DNA of 35,434 nucleotides. Origin: an uncultured Prevotellaceae bacterium. Lineage in GTDB: Bacteria > Bacteroidota > Bacteroidia > Bacteroidales > Bacteroidaceae. Of the stretch, positions 16,597 to 23,818 are shown in pieces. A model generated the notes under the pieces. The model worked only from the letters and a program-made list of their open reading frames with translations, searched no databases and was not told where the DNA came from. The stretch spans positions 371,578 to 407,011 of the forward strand of contig ONDM01000006.1 in assembly GCA_900316585.1 (NCBI GenBank), written 5' to 3'. Numbering within the stretch: position 1 is the first letter of the stretch; each line of letters starts with the position of its first letter. Both the position numbers and the translations under genes were made by a program.

Positions 16597-17811
16597 TCAC
16601 TTTTTAACGAACTCCACACGGCGGTTCTGTGCTCGACCTGCCTCTGTTCCGTTGTCTGCCACAGGCTCATGAGAACCCTTGCCCACAGCACGCAGGTTGA
16701 ACTCATCGCATCCCATGGATACCAGAGCCTTTACAATAGTCTCCGCACGTTGCTGCGACAGTGGGTCATTGATTTTGTCCGAACCTTGGTTGTCGGTATG
16801 TCCTTGCACTTCAAAGCGTGCAGAAGGATTCTTCTTCATGTAGTCGGCTACCTTCTGAATCTCGCCCAGTGACTCAGGCTTCAGCGTTGCCTTACCGGTG
16901 TCGAACAGAATATTGTTGGTTACAAACTTTCCTGTTTCTGCAATAGCCTTCTCCACAGCTGTCATGGACTGCATGTTTCGGTCGTACAGTTCCACGGCAC
17001 CCTTGGCCAGCACCACATTGCGTATGAAGGTCAGGTCACGGTAATCAAAGCCTACATAGAAACCGAACCAGGTGGGCTGGTTCACTCGTGGCAGGTTCAC
17101 TACCCGGTTGCCGTCGAAATACACTTTCAACGCACGTTTGTTGAACGAAAGGGCTACATGATGCCAGCCTTGCTTGAAGGAATAGGAGAAACCACCGTCT
17201 TTACCTCCATTATAATAGTAGCTATGGTCTGAATCGTCACATACGCGATGTTGCAGCGTGAATGCCCCTTCTTCACCGTTGTAGGCAGGAACGGTAGAAC
17301 GGTCTGTTGTGGTGGCCAGGACCAGCATGATCTCATTCAGGCCTATATCTTCCTTTTGTTTCCAGTAGTAGAAGTCGTATTCTATGGTGAACTCTTCCGG
17401 CAGATAAGCACCTTCCTCCTTGATGAGAGGGGTGATGAAGCCATTCTCTGTTACTTCTATGGCCTTGATTCCATCCAGAGTCTTGGTCTCTGCAGCACCT
17501 TGCAGCAGGTCCCACTTGGATGGGAATTCACCCACCTGCTCGGCTGTCACGTCATCCTCGAACATAATTACGCTACCACGTTTGAAGTCGCTTGTAGTAG
17601 CAGCCTGAGGGTTCTTGTCTTGTTCCACGGCATCCGTCTTTTCCTCTTCTGCCACAGCCTCTTCACTTTCAGTCTTGTCCTTCTTCCCTATAGTTTCTTT
17701 GGCTTTCTCTACAGCCTTGTCTTTCAACTTGCCCAGCCATCCCTGTGCACAGACGTCTGTGTTTAGGGCAAAGAGCATTGCCAAGGCCATCAGTATACTT
17801 CTTGTCTTCAT
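16597..17811 (-). CDS. OmpA-family outer-membrane/periplasmic protein with LamG-like domain
   Basis: 404 residues. Signal peptide MKTRSILMALAMLFALNTDVCAQ, then a lysine/glutamate-rich helical stretch (24-70), then a beta-sandwich of concanavalin/LamG type (about 78-275, with WHHVALSFNKRALKVYFDGNRV), and a C-terminal OmpA domain (about 290-404). The OmpA domain shows FDTGKATLKPES, VQGHTDNQGS, LSQQRAETI and NRRVEFV, the peptidoglycan-binding motif residues. It probably lies in the periplasm or outer membrane and tethers to the cell wall; what the sandwich domain binds is unknown. It is divergent from a two-component operon, and its upstream region holds one of two 20-bp palindromes, so it is the prime candidate target of that system. 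A -7 box TACATTTG is at 17843-17850. Confidence 0.88.
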   Translation of the reverse strand: MKTRSILMALAMLFALNTDVCAQGWLGKLKDKAVEKAKETIGKKDKTESEEAVAEEEKTDAVEQDKNPQAATTSDFKRGSVIMFEDDVTAEQVGEFPSKWDLLQGAAETKTLDGIKAIEVTENGFITPLIKEEGAYLPEEFTIEYDFYYWKQKEDIGLNEIMLVLATTTDRSTVPAYNGEEGAFTLQHRVCDDSDHSYYYNGGKDGGFSYSFKQGWHHVALSFNKRALKVYFDGNRVVNLPRVNQPTWFGFYVGFDYRDLTFIRNVVLAKGAVELYDRNMQSMTAVEKAIAETGKFVTNNILFDTGKATLKPESLGEIQKVADYMKKNPSARFEVQGHTDNQGSDKINDPLSQQRAETIVKALVSMGCDEFNLRAVGKGSHEPVADNGTEAGRAQNRRVEFVKK

Positions 17812-17842
17812 TCGTATATAAGTTTATGAGTTAATATTTCCT

Positions 17843-17850
17843 CAAATGTA
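17843..17850 (-). promoter_or_regulatory. -7 box of the OmpA-family gene
   Basis: The reverse complement reads TACATTTG, 31 bp upstream of the start codon at 17811. The expected -33 position (17871-17874) is not TTTG but the first bases of the palindrome at 17871-17890, which suggests activator dependence. Confidence 0.6.
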
Positions 17851-17870
17851 GGAAAAACAGACCGAAATAC

Positions 17871-17890
17871 TTCCACCCAAAAAGGTGGAA
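17871..17890. promoter_or_regulatory. Palindromic operator, copy 1
   Basis: TTCCACCCAAAAAGGTGGAA: arms TTCCACC and GGTGGAA (7 bp, perfect) around a CAAAAA centre. It begins exactly 20 bp upstream of the -7 box of the OmpA-family gene and is repeated 40 bp to the right. Likely site for the adjacent NarL-type response regulator, which binds DNA as a dimer; that link is inferred. Confidence 0.6.
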
Positions 17891-17910
17891 TTAGCAGAAA
17901 TACCCAGAAA

Positions 17911-17930
17911 TTCCACCCAAAAGGGTGGAG
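17911..17930. promoter_or_regulatory. Palindromic operator, copy 2
   Basis: TTCCACCCAAAAGGGTGGAG, followed by AA. Eighteen of 20 positions equal copy 1 at the same register; arms CCACCC and GGGTGG surround AAAA. It ends 18 bp before the -7 box (17949-17956) of the histidine kinase gene and covers the place where that promoter's -33 box should be. Confidence 0.6.
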
Positions 17931-17948
17931 AAATAGAGCATAATTGTT

Positions 17949-17956
17949 TATATTTG
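17949..17956 (+). promoter_or_regulatory. -7 box of the two-component operon
   Basis: TATATTTG, only 7 bp before the ATG at 17964. Transcription starting the usual 5-9 nt downstream would begin at or just before the start codon, so the mRNA may be leaderless or nearly so. No TTTG is present at -33. Confidence 0.55.
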
Positions 17957-17963
17957 TGGCACT

Positions 17964-19850
17964 ATGAGACATCTCACACCCTTGAAATTTCTGCTCATAT
18001 GCCTGCTGACGGTCCTCTCACTTCCAGCTGTAGCCTACAATGACCATCGGAATGCCCGTGTGGACTCGTTGGAGGCTGCCCTGAAAAGCAGTAATCCACC
18101 GAAAGGGGCTCGGTTGCTGAGTGCCTACGAAGAACTGATGAGGGGCTATCTGCCTTTCGATGCCCAAAAGGCGGAGGACTATGGACGTAAGGCACTGGCA
18201 TTGAGCTATGAACTGAACGACTTGAGTACCCGTCAGTATGTATTGCGACATTTCGGACTGTTGCGCTATGGTAGTGAAGATTTCGATGGTGCCTTGAAGT
18301 TCTTCGACCATGCTCTGGCAGTGGCCGATTCCATGGAGCAGAGTGGAAAATATACTCAGTTGAACATCGACGATGCCCGTTCCAGTCTGTACGGGAGCAT
18401 TGCCAATGTGTACAACCTGCAGGGGAAGGCACATCTGGCCATTCACTATTACCAGCTGGCTCAGCCTCTGTTTGAGCGGAACGGCTGGTTGGAGAGTCAA
18501 TCCATCCTTCACCTGAACATTGCAGAACTCTACTTGGGCATGGGCAACCTGGAGCAGGCTGAACAGCATTTCCTGCAAGCCATAGAGAAGGGCAGGGAGT
18601 CGGGCGACTCACTCATGGTGGCTGGGCCTCAGAAAGGACTTGCCAATGTTTACATGCAGAGTGGTAAGTATGAGGATGCACTGGAGAATCTGCAGGCTTC
18701 CCATGCGTATTACAAGAATCATAGGAAAGAAGATCCCATTGGCTATGCCTTGGCATTGACTTCTCTGGCACGCATACACTTGATGGAAGGACATCAGGAC
18801 CTTTCTGCCGCTCAAGCATACGCACAGGAGGCTGCCTCTCTTATTACCCCACAGATGCCATTTGAGGAGCAGGGCGAAATCTATATGGCCTGCTGTCAGG
18901 TGGCTATGGCTCGGAGCCAGTGGCAGGAGGCTTTGGACTATGGTCTGCGTACCATCCACCCGGATTTCTTGGTTACTGATGCCGATGCAATTGGTTACAA
19001 GCTGCTTGCCGATATCTACATCCATCTAGGACAGAAGGAGAAAGCCAGTGAGATGCTGGACAAGTTGCATCAGGCCATGAGCCGTTATGCTACCCAGTAC
19101 TATCAGTCGGGTCTTTCCCAGATGGAAGTGCTCTATGAGACGGAACGGAAAGAAGCCCAGATAAAGTCATTGGATGAAGAGCGAAAACGCTATAGCTGGC
19201 TATTGGTTGGAGCCTGTGTGGGACTCCTCCTGCTGGCCTTGCTACTCATCTACCGTCAGTTGGCTCACCGTAGGCAGAAGGCCTTGCTGGCAGCCAAGGT
19301 CGCTTTGGAGACCGAGACAAAAGAACGTCATATCCTGGCTCGTGATCTGCACGACTCGCTGGGAGGAATGCTCTCCTTGCTTCGTCTCAAGATAGAAGAG
19401 AAGGACCCCAAGGCTCTCTCTCTGCTCGATGATACCATGGGTGAACTTCGTAGGGTTTCACACCACCTCATGCCTGAAGAACTGCTCCGTAGCGGACTTG
19501 TCCCTGCACTGCACGACTTTGCCGTGAGTATTCCTGGTGCCAAGTTCCAGGCCATTGGCGACATACAGCTCAGCAGGGAGCAGGAACTGGTGCTCTACCG
19601 TTGTGCCTACGAACTGGTGAACAACGCCTTGAAGCATGCACAGGCTACCCAAATCGGTATCCAACTGATGCAGGAGGGCAGGGAAGTGACCCTCACGGTG
19701 AGCGATGACGGAAAGGGGCTTGCTGGCACCTCGACCGATGGCATGGGATTGCAGAACATCCGGGAACGTATTGAGCCCTACCAAGGACAACTCCACATCC
19801 TCTCGCAGGAAGGAGAAGGAACAGAAATCAACCTTACTTTATACACATGA
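17964..19850 (+). CDS. TPR-containing sensor histidine kinase (HisKA_3 / NarX-like)
   Basis: 628 residues. Signal peptide MRHLTPLKFLLICLLTVLSLPAVA, an extracytoplasmic helical repeat region with TPRs (about 30-390; clearest at 181-250), one membrane helix about 411-430, then the kinase. Phospho-acceptor His463 lies in ARDLHDSLGG (the HisKA_3 motif), followed by ATPase N-box Asn553/Asn554, G1 DDGKG (581-585) and G2 GMGLQNIRER (593-602), all intact. Such kinases pair with NarL/LuxR response regulators, and one overlaps its stop codon here (ATGA at 19847-19850). The signal sensed by the TPRs is unknown. The next in-frame Met lies well beyond the signal peptide, which supports ATG 17964 despite the very short leader. 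Confidence 0.93.
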   Translation: MRHLTPLKFLLICLLTVLSLPAVAYNDHRNARVDSLEAALKSSNPPKGARLLSAYEELMRGYLPFDAQKAEDYGRKALALSYELNDLSTRQYVLRHFGLLRYGSEDFDGALKFFDHALAVADSMEQSGKYTQLNIDDARSSLYGSIANVYNLQGKAHLAIHYYQLAQPLFERNGWLESQSILHLNIAELYLGMGNLEQAEQHFLQAIEKGRESGDSLMVAGPQKGLANVYMQSGKYEDALENLQASHAYYKNHRKEDPIGYALALTSLARIHLMEGHQDLSAAQAYAQEAASLITPQMPFEEQGEIYMACCQVAMARSQWQEALDYGLRTIHPDFLVTDADAIGYKLLADIYIHLGQKEKASEMLDKLHQAMSRYATQYYQSGLSQMEVLYETERKEAQIKSLDEERKRYSWLLVGACVGLLLLALLLIYRQLAHRRQKALLAAKVALETETKERHILARDLHDSLGGMLSLLRLKIEEKDPKALSLLDDTMGELRRVSHHLMPEELLRSGLVPALHDFAVSIPGAKFQAIGDIQLSREQELVLYRCAYELVNNALKHAQATQIGIQLMQEGREVTLTVSDDGKGLAGTSTDGMGLQNIRERIEPYQGQLHILSQEGEGTEINLTLYT

Positions 19851-20473
19851 AGAAATACCGCATCGACGTTTACATTACCGATGACCACACCCTGTTCAAC
19901 GAGAGCCTCTCGCAGGCTTTGAATGGCAGTGACACCATTCGCGTGAGCCGCACGTTCACTACTTTGGGCGATTGCCGTATGGCTCTTCAGGAGCACCGTC
20001 CCGATGTGCTTTTGCTGGACATCTCTATCCCTGATGGTGATGGCATTGCCTTCTGTCAGTGGGTGATGAAGGAGTATCCTAAAGTCCGTGTCATAGCCGT
20101 GACTATCCATGATGAGTACTCTGTCGTTCGACGCATGATGGACACGGGAGTCCATGGTTACCTGCTGAAGAGTTCACCTATAGATGAACTCCAACAAGCT
20201 ATCATAACCGTATGGAAAGGTGTGAATTACGTTAGTAAGGAAGTCGAAGATATTATTCGTCAGGGAAGTAAGCAAGAAGTAGTTCTCACGGCAGTGGAGA
20301 AGAATATTCTCCGGCATCTTTGTGAAGGGAAAACCAATCCTCAGATAGCTTCCTTGCTCAATCTCAGCACTGAGACAGTAAGCTGGTATCGCAAGCGTCT
20401 GTTGGCCAAGTATGGCGTAAGCAACTCCGTGCAGCTGGTAAGTCGTGTACTGAAGGAAAAGATTCTAGAATGA
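19847..20473 (+). CDS. NarL/LuxR-family response regulator
   Basis: 208 residues. Receiver domain 1-122 with acidic pair Asp12/Asp13 (YITDDH), phospho-acceptor Asp58 (VLLLDISIPDGDG), a conserved Thr in VIAVTIHDE and Lys in GYLLKSSP. A LuxR-type HTH occupies about 145-205 (LTAVEKNILRHLCEGKTNPQIASLLNLSTETVSWYRKRLLAKYGV). In many relatives the recognition helix reads TV..HR; here it reads TVSWYRKRL. It is translationally coupled to the kinase by a 4-bp overlap and is thus its cognate partner. The duplicated palindromes between 17871 and 17930 are the obvious binding candidates. Confidence 0.95.
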   Translation: MKKYRIDVYITDDHTLFNESLSQALNGSDTIRVSRTFTTLGDCRMALQEHRPDVLLLDISIPDGDGIAFCQWVMKEYPKVRVIAVTIHDEYSVVRRMMDTGVHGYLLKSSPIDELQQAIITVWKGVNYVSKEVEDIIRQGSKQEVVLTAVEKNILRHLCEGKTNPQIASLLNLSTETVSWYRKRLLAKYGVSNSVQLVSRVLKEKILE

Positions 20474-20498
20474 TAATTTCAGCATGAAAGCATAAGAT

Positions 20499-20915
20499 AT
20501 GGAAGAAGATAAGACACAGAAAGTAGTTGACCTCTATTTTCAGGCCATAGAGGCGATGAACAAGGAGCACTATGCCTATGCGTTCCAGATTCTCCAGGAG
20601 ACGGTCCGTCAGGGTTTACCCGAAGGAGCTGCCACCCTGGGAACTCTTTATGCCAATGGCCTAGGCACGGAACAGAATCTGGGAACTGCTGTCCAGTACT
20701 GGCAGTATGCTGCTGAGCAAGGGGCTGTAGAAGGGTTGGTCAACATGGGGGTGAGCTACTGGATGGGCCAGGGGGTAGAGCAGGACAGAAAAAAAGCCGT
20801 GGACCTGTTGGAACAGGCTGCACGGCTCGATGATTGGGGGTATGAGGTGCTTCAGGAACTGGCTCAGGAAGAACCCGAAAATGAGTATCTCCAAGACGTC
20901 CTGAGGCGACTCTAG
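20499..20915 (+). CDS. Sel1-like repeat protein
   Basis: 138 residues, cytoplasmic. At least two Sel1 (TPR-like) repeats are readable: GAATLGTLYANGLGTEQNLGTAVQYWQYAAEQG (about 43-75) and GLVNMGVSYWMGQGVEQDRKKAVDLLEQAARLD (about 78-111). They are flanked by a helical N-terminus and an acidic C-terminus. Sel1 repeats mediate protein-protein contacts. It lies 25 bp after the response regulator on the same strand with no promoter or terminator between, so it is the third gene of the operon and may modulate the signalling pair; the exact role is unknown. Only 6 bp separate it from the convergent CDF transporter gene. Confidence 0.88.
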   Translation: MEEDKTQKVVDLYFQAIEAMNKEHYAYAFQILQETVRQGLPEGAATLGTLYANGLGTEQNLGTAVQYWQYAAEQGAVEGLVNMGVSYWMGQGVEQDRKKAVDLLEQAARLDDWGYEVLQELAQEEPENEYLQDVLRRL

Positions 20916-20921
20916 ATCTTT

Positions 20922-22181
20922 TTAATCGCTGTAGTTGTGGTCGATGATGAGGGTAACCTCCATGCCTGGCAGTAAGGATTTCAGTTCCTCTGTGAGTTCC
21001 TTCTGCAATGCTTCCTCATCGTGTACGGAAATGTCGGGTACTACATCCACCGACAGTCGGTTCTCTTTCTCATAATAGTGCAGTCCGTGTGCCTGAGTCA
21101 CTTTCGGATTTGCCATCATGGCCTGCATCACAGTCTTCTGTAGGTCTGCCCGTCTGTTCTTACCGGTAGCCAACGCATAGATACCCACGGTCATGACTAT
21201 TCCATGGCGTTCCGCCATTTGGATGGTTATATTTCGTGTCAGTTCGTGAATCTCATGGGCATTCATCGTGTCGTTCACACTCACGTGCAGAGAGCCTATC
21301 ATCAGGTCTGGCCCATAGTTGTTCAGAATAACGTCGAACACGCCATGCACCCCGTCGAAGGCTGCCACTTCCTGTTTGATTTCCTTTACCAGATCTTGAG
21401 ACACGCGAGCTCCCAGCAACTCATTGACAGGAGAGGCCAGCATCTCCACACCTGCCTTGATGATGAGAATGGAGATGAGGGTTCCCAGTATGCCGTCGAG
21501 CGATACGCCCCAGATGAGCATGATGCCAGCAGAAATCAGGGTGGACAGGGTAATAACCGCATCGAACAAGGCATCAGAGCCAGATGCAATCAGGGCATCG
21601 CTTTTCAGTTCCTGGCCTTTCTTCTTGACATACCGGCCCAGTATCAGCTTTACTCCGATAGCCAGCACGATGACCATGAGTGTTACCACGGAATAATCCG
21701 GCTCCGTGGGGTGGATGATTTTCTTCACCGACTCAATCAGGGAGGTCGCACCGGCCCACAGTACCAGCACAGCAATAAGAATGGCACTGAAGTACTCTAC
21801 ACGGCCATAACCGAACGGATGCTCCCGGTCGGCCGGACGTTGTGAAAGTTTGGTGCCCACTATGGTAATCACGCTGGAAAGCGCATCACTCAAGTTGTTC
21901 ACCGCATCCATCACGATGGCCACGCTACTGGCTACCAGACCCACAGCAGCCTTGAAACCTGCCAGTAGCACATTGGTAGCTATCCCTATGTAGCTGGTCT
22001 TGATGATCTGCGCATTCCTGCTGACCGGATTCAAGTCGGCAGCCTGCTCTGGCTGCTTGTTCTTCCGCTTGTTTTTAATCTCTACATAGACAGAGGCTAT
22101 GGCCACCAGCACACCCAGTATTCCGATGAACAGGCTGATCAGATCCACATTCTCCTTGGCAAAAGTGATGATTGTATCCAT
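20922..22181 (-). CDS. Cation diffusion facilitator, probably Mn2+-type exporter
   Basis: 419 residues from ATG 22181; the in-frame TTG at 22205 is inside the -7 box. CDF transporters expel divalent metals in exchange for protons at the inner membrane. The core (helices from about 55) carries the two transport motifs: N95-xxx-D99 in DAVNNLSDALSS and D203-xxx-D207 in SDALFDAV. Zn/Fe members have HxxxD or DxxxD pairs; the N-D/D-D set matches Mn exporters such as pneumococcal MntE, so Mn2+ is the most likely ion. Unusual features: an extra N-terminal helix (about 12-32) plus a basic loop, and what look like two successive cytoplasmic CTD-type segments (about 260-340 and 345-419). Substrate is inferred from residues only. 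Confidence 0.9.
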   Translation of the reverse strand: MDTIITFAKENVDLISLFIGILGVLVAIASVYVEIKNKRKNKQPEQAADLNPVSRNAQIIKTSYIGIATNVLLAGFKAAVGLVASSVAIVMDAVNNLSDALSSVITIVGTKLSQRPADREHPFGYGRVEYFSAILIAVLVLWAGATSLIESVKKIIHPTEPDYSVVTLMVIVLAIGVKLILGRYVKKKGQELKSDALIASGSDALFDAVITLSTLISAGIMLIWGVSLDGILGTLISILIIKAGVEMLASPVNELLGARVSQDLVKEIKQEVAAFDGVHGVFDVILNNYGPDLMIGSLHVSVNDTMNAHEIHELTRNITIQMAERHGIVMTVGIYALATGKNRRADLQKTVMQAMMANPKVTQAHGLHYYEKENRLSVDVVPDISVHDEEALQKELTEELKSLLPGMEVTLIIDHNYSD

Positions 22182-22202
22182 GTCCAGTTTATTATCTGGT
22201 TG

Positions 22203-22210
22203 CAAAGATA
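22203..22210 (-). promoter_or_regulatory. -7 box of the CDF transporter gene
   Basis: TATCTTTG on the minus strand, 21 bp upstream of ATG 22181. It abuts the T-tract of the upstream gene's terminator (22212-22219); no -33 TTTG is seen at 20 bp because that place is the terminator hairpin. Confidence 0.55.
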
Positions 22211-22211
22211 T

Positions 22212-22245
22212 AAAAAAAATCCCACATGGGTAGTTCCATGTGGGA
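22212..22245 (-). terminator. Rho-independent terminator of the cupin gene
   Basis: On the minus strand TCCCACATGG (complement of 22236-22245) pairs with CCATGTGGGA (complement of 22220-22229) around a 6-nt loop, followed by eight T's. Perfect 10-bp stem, starting 22 bp after the cupin stop. Confidence 0.9.
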
Positions 22246-22267
22246 ATGTCCTCCTATGAGGAAAAAC

Positions 22268-22720
22268 TTACCAGTTCAGAGGCTCCTGCAGGATATTACC
22301 GTCGGTCATCGGACTGTCGGCCTCACCAAAGGCATTTGCCTTGTACTGGATGCAGAGCATGGTCAGGTTCTCCTTGCCTGTATTCTTCAGTGCACGCTTT
22401 CCCTCAGGTGCTACCCGGATGATGGTGCCCTCGCTTACTGGGAAAATCTCACCGTCCACTTGATACTGGCCTTCACCCTTCAGGATGATGTACAGTTCCT
22501 CGTGAGTCTTGTGGGTGTGCAGGAAACCACTATCCTGACCAGGAACCAAGGTCTGGAAGCTCAGCTCACTGCCAGTAGCACCTACTGCCTGACCAGCGAA
22601 CACCTTGCCCTGAATGGTAATAGGTCCCATTGGCAATACATGCTCTATAATCTCATTCATCTTACCTACACTCACTGCGGTATAGGTCTTTCCACTCTTG
22701 ATAGTCTCAATCTTTTTCAT
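22268..22720 (-). CDS. Cupin-domain protein
   Basis: 150 residues forming one small beta-barrel (cupin_2). Motif 1 is visible as H68-T-H70-K-T-H73-E-E75-LYIILKGEGQYQVDG. In motif 2 (EGTIIRVAPEGKRALKNTGKEN) the usual His is an Arg, so the metal site would have three or fewer of the usual ligands, or bind metal differently. No signal peptide. The enzyme activity or ligand is unknown. It has a -7 box TATCTTTG (22772-22765, minus strand) with CTTG 20 bp upstream (22796-22793) and is divergent from an HxlR regulator, its likely controller. Confidence 0.85.
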   Translation of the reverse strand: MKKIETIKSGKTYTAVSVGKMNEIIEHVLPMGPITIQGKVFAGQAVGATGSELSFQTLVPGQDSGFLHTHKTHEELYIILKGEGQYQVDGEIFPVSEGTIIRVAPEGKRALKNTGKENLTMLCIQYKANAFGEADSPMTDGNILQEPLNW

Positions 22721-22764
22721 CTTGATTAATTTTTAATGGTTAGTAATTTGTTTTATTTCTGATG

Positions 22765-22796
22765 CAAAGATAAGTCCTTTGTTTCAGTTCTGCAAG
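22765..22796 (-). promoter_or_regulatory. Promoter of the cupin gene
   Basis: Minus strand CTTG (22796-22793), 20-bp spacer, TATCTTTG (22772-22765). One mismatch in the -33 box. Confidence 0.6.
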
Positions 22797-22909
22797 AACT
22801 ATCTAGAAGGGGAGTCGGTTACCAAAAGGTAGGAGATATGGAAAATACGGAAATACTGATTTTAAGCCTTAACTTAGATTAACACTGACGAAAAAAACTG
22901 GTCGGGAAA

Positions 22910-22942
22910 TTTGGTTACTTTTGGAAACTATATGTATCTTTG
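22910..22942 (+). promoter_or_regulatory. Promoter of the HxlR regulator
   Basis: TTTG at 22910-22913, 21-bp spacer, TATCTTTG at 22935-22942. The overlapping TTG at 22940 is therefore not a start; ATG 22964 is. Confidence 0.65.
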
Positions 22943-22963
22943 CAGGCAAATAAAGTGAATAAG

Positions 22964-23320
22964 ATGAAAGAATTAACAGCTGAATACATGGCTTGTCCCA
23001 TCCGTAACGTCATCGACCGCTTCGGTGACAAGTGGTCACTCTTGGTTCTTTATGGCCTCTGGCGGTTCAACCCACAACCTTTGCGTTTCAGTGAGCTCCA
23101 TAAGCTCATGACCGATTGCTCCCAGAAGATGCTTTCCCAGACCTTGAAGAGTCTGGAGAAGAATCATCTGGTGTCCCGGAAACAGTATGCAGAGATTCCC
23201 CCACGCGTGGAGTACTGCCTCACAGAGTTGGGTCGTTCCCTTATGCCTGCCATCGCCCCGTTACTCCAGTGGAGTCTGGATCACTTCAGCGAGGTGACCG
23301 ACGGTAAGGTTATCGTGTGA
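22964..23320 (+). CDS. HxlR-family winged-helix regulator
   Basis: 118 residues from ATG 22964. The family signature is clear: C11-P-I-R-N-V-I-D-R-F-G-D-K-W near the N-terminus, RFSELHKLMTDCSQKMLSQTLKSLE as the HTH, and a wing in VSRKQYAEIPPRVEYCLTELG. The N-terminal Cys (Cys11) corresponds to the redox-sensing thiol of relatives such as YodB and HypR, so it may sense quinones or electrophiles. It is divergent from the cupin gene with a 243-bp shared spacer containing both promoters, an arrangement typical of a regulator and its target. Confidence 0.92.
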   Translation: MKELTAEYMACPIRNVIDRFGDKWSLLVLYGLWRFNPQPLRFSELHKLMTDCSQKMLSQTLKSLEKNHLVSRKQYAEIPPRVEYCLTELGRSLMPAIAPLLQWSLDHFSEVTDGKVIV

Positions 23321-23335
23321 TTATCCCCATGGGGC

Positions 23336-23600
23336 TTACAGTGAATTCGCAATGGTGAGCCCTTGATGAATGCGGTTGCCCATGCCGATGCCGTCACGCA
23401 TGTTGCCGGCTAGGGTCAGGCCTGGGTACTGCTGTTGCAGTTTCTCTATGGTCTGGAAACGCAGACCGCTGTCGCTCCAGTATTGTGGAATGGCATGCGT
23501 GTGACGGAAGATGTGCAGCAGGTCGGGCTCCATGTCTGCCGGATACTTCAGCATGCTGTGGAAGGCCTCCAGCGCAATTTTTTCTCGTTTAGTTATATGA
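23336..23600 (-). pseudogene. Protoporphyrinogen oxidase C-terminal remnant (internal deletion)
   Basis: The minus strand encodes only the last ~85 residues of an oxygen-dependent-type protoporphyrinogen oxidase: KYPADMEPDLLHIFRHTHAI, then QYWSDSG..., ending YPGLTLAGNMRDGIGMGNRI plus a short tail. The GNxRDGIGM FAD-binding end is the family hallmark; full-length proteins are about 450 residues. No stop interrupts the fragment. Upstream it retains a -7 box TAACTTTG (23616-23609) and a leader AACTAAACGAG (23594-23584) like that of other genes here, but no ATG follows; the leader runs straight into the coding region. This looks like a deletion of the start and about 80% of the gene. If no intact copy exists elsewhere, haem synthesis would need another enzyme or exogenous haem. 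Confidence 0.75.
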
Positions 23601-23699
23601 TTCGGGTGCAAAGTTAGGGCCTTCTTGGCAAACCCACAATCCTAATTTGTTTGGATTTTTCAGCACAAATAGGCTGATGCAGGACTATGTGGAAATAAG

Positions 23700-23719
23700 T
23701 ATACCCATTAGTGGGTATA
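23700..23719. promoter_or_regulatory. Palindromic operator candidate upstream of the ArsR-type gene
   Basis: TATACCCA (23700-23707), TTAG, TGGGTATA (23712-23719): perfect 8-bp arms. It lies about 50 bp upstream of the -7 box TAAATTTG (23768-23775) of the regulator gene at 23819 and is 120 bp from the hemG remnant start, so it could serve the regulator's autoregulation. Confidence 0.5.
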
Positions 23720-23818
23720 AATAAAATGTTAAATAATACTTTCATTTTTTTTTTTTTGAAAATTATGTAAATTTGCAGATGAAAATTATACAGAGAATCG
23801 ACGCTAATTTAAACCATT

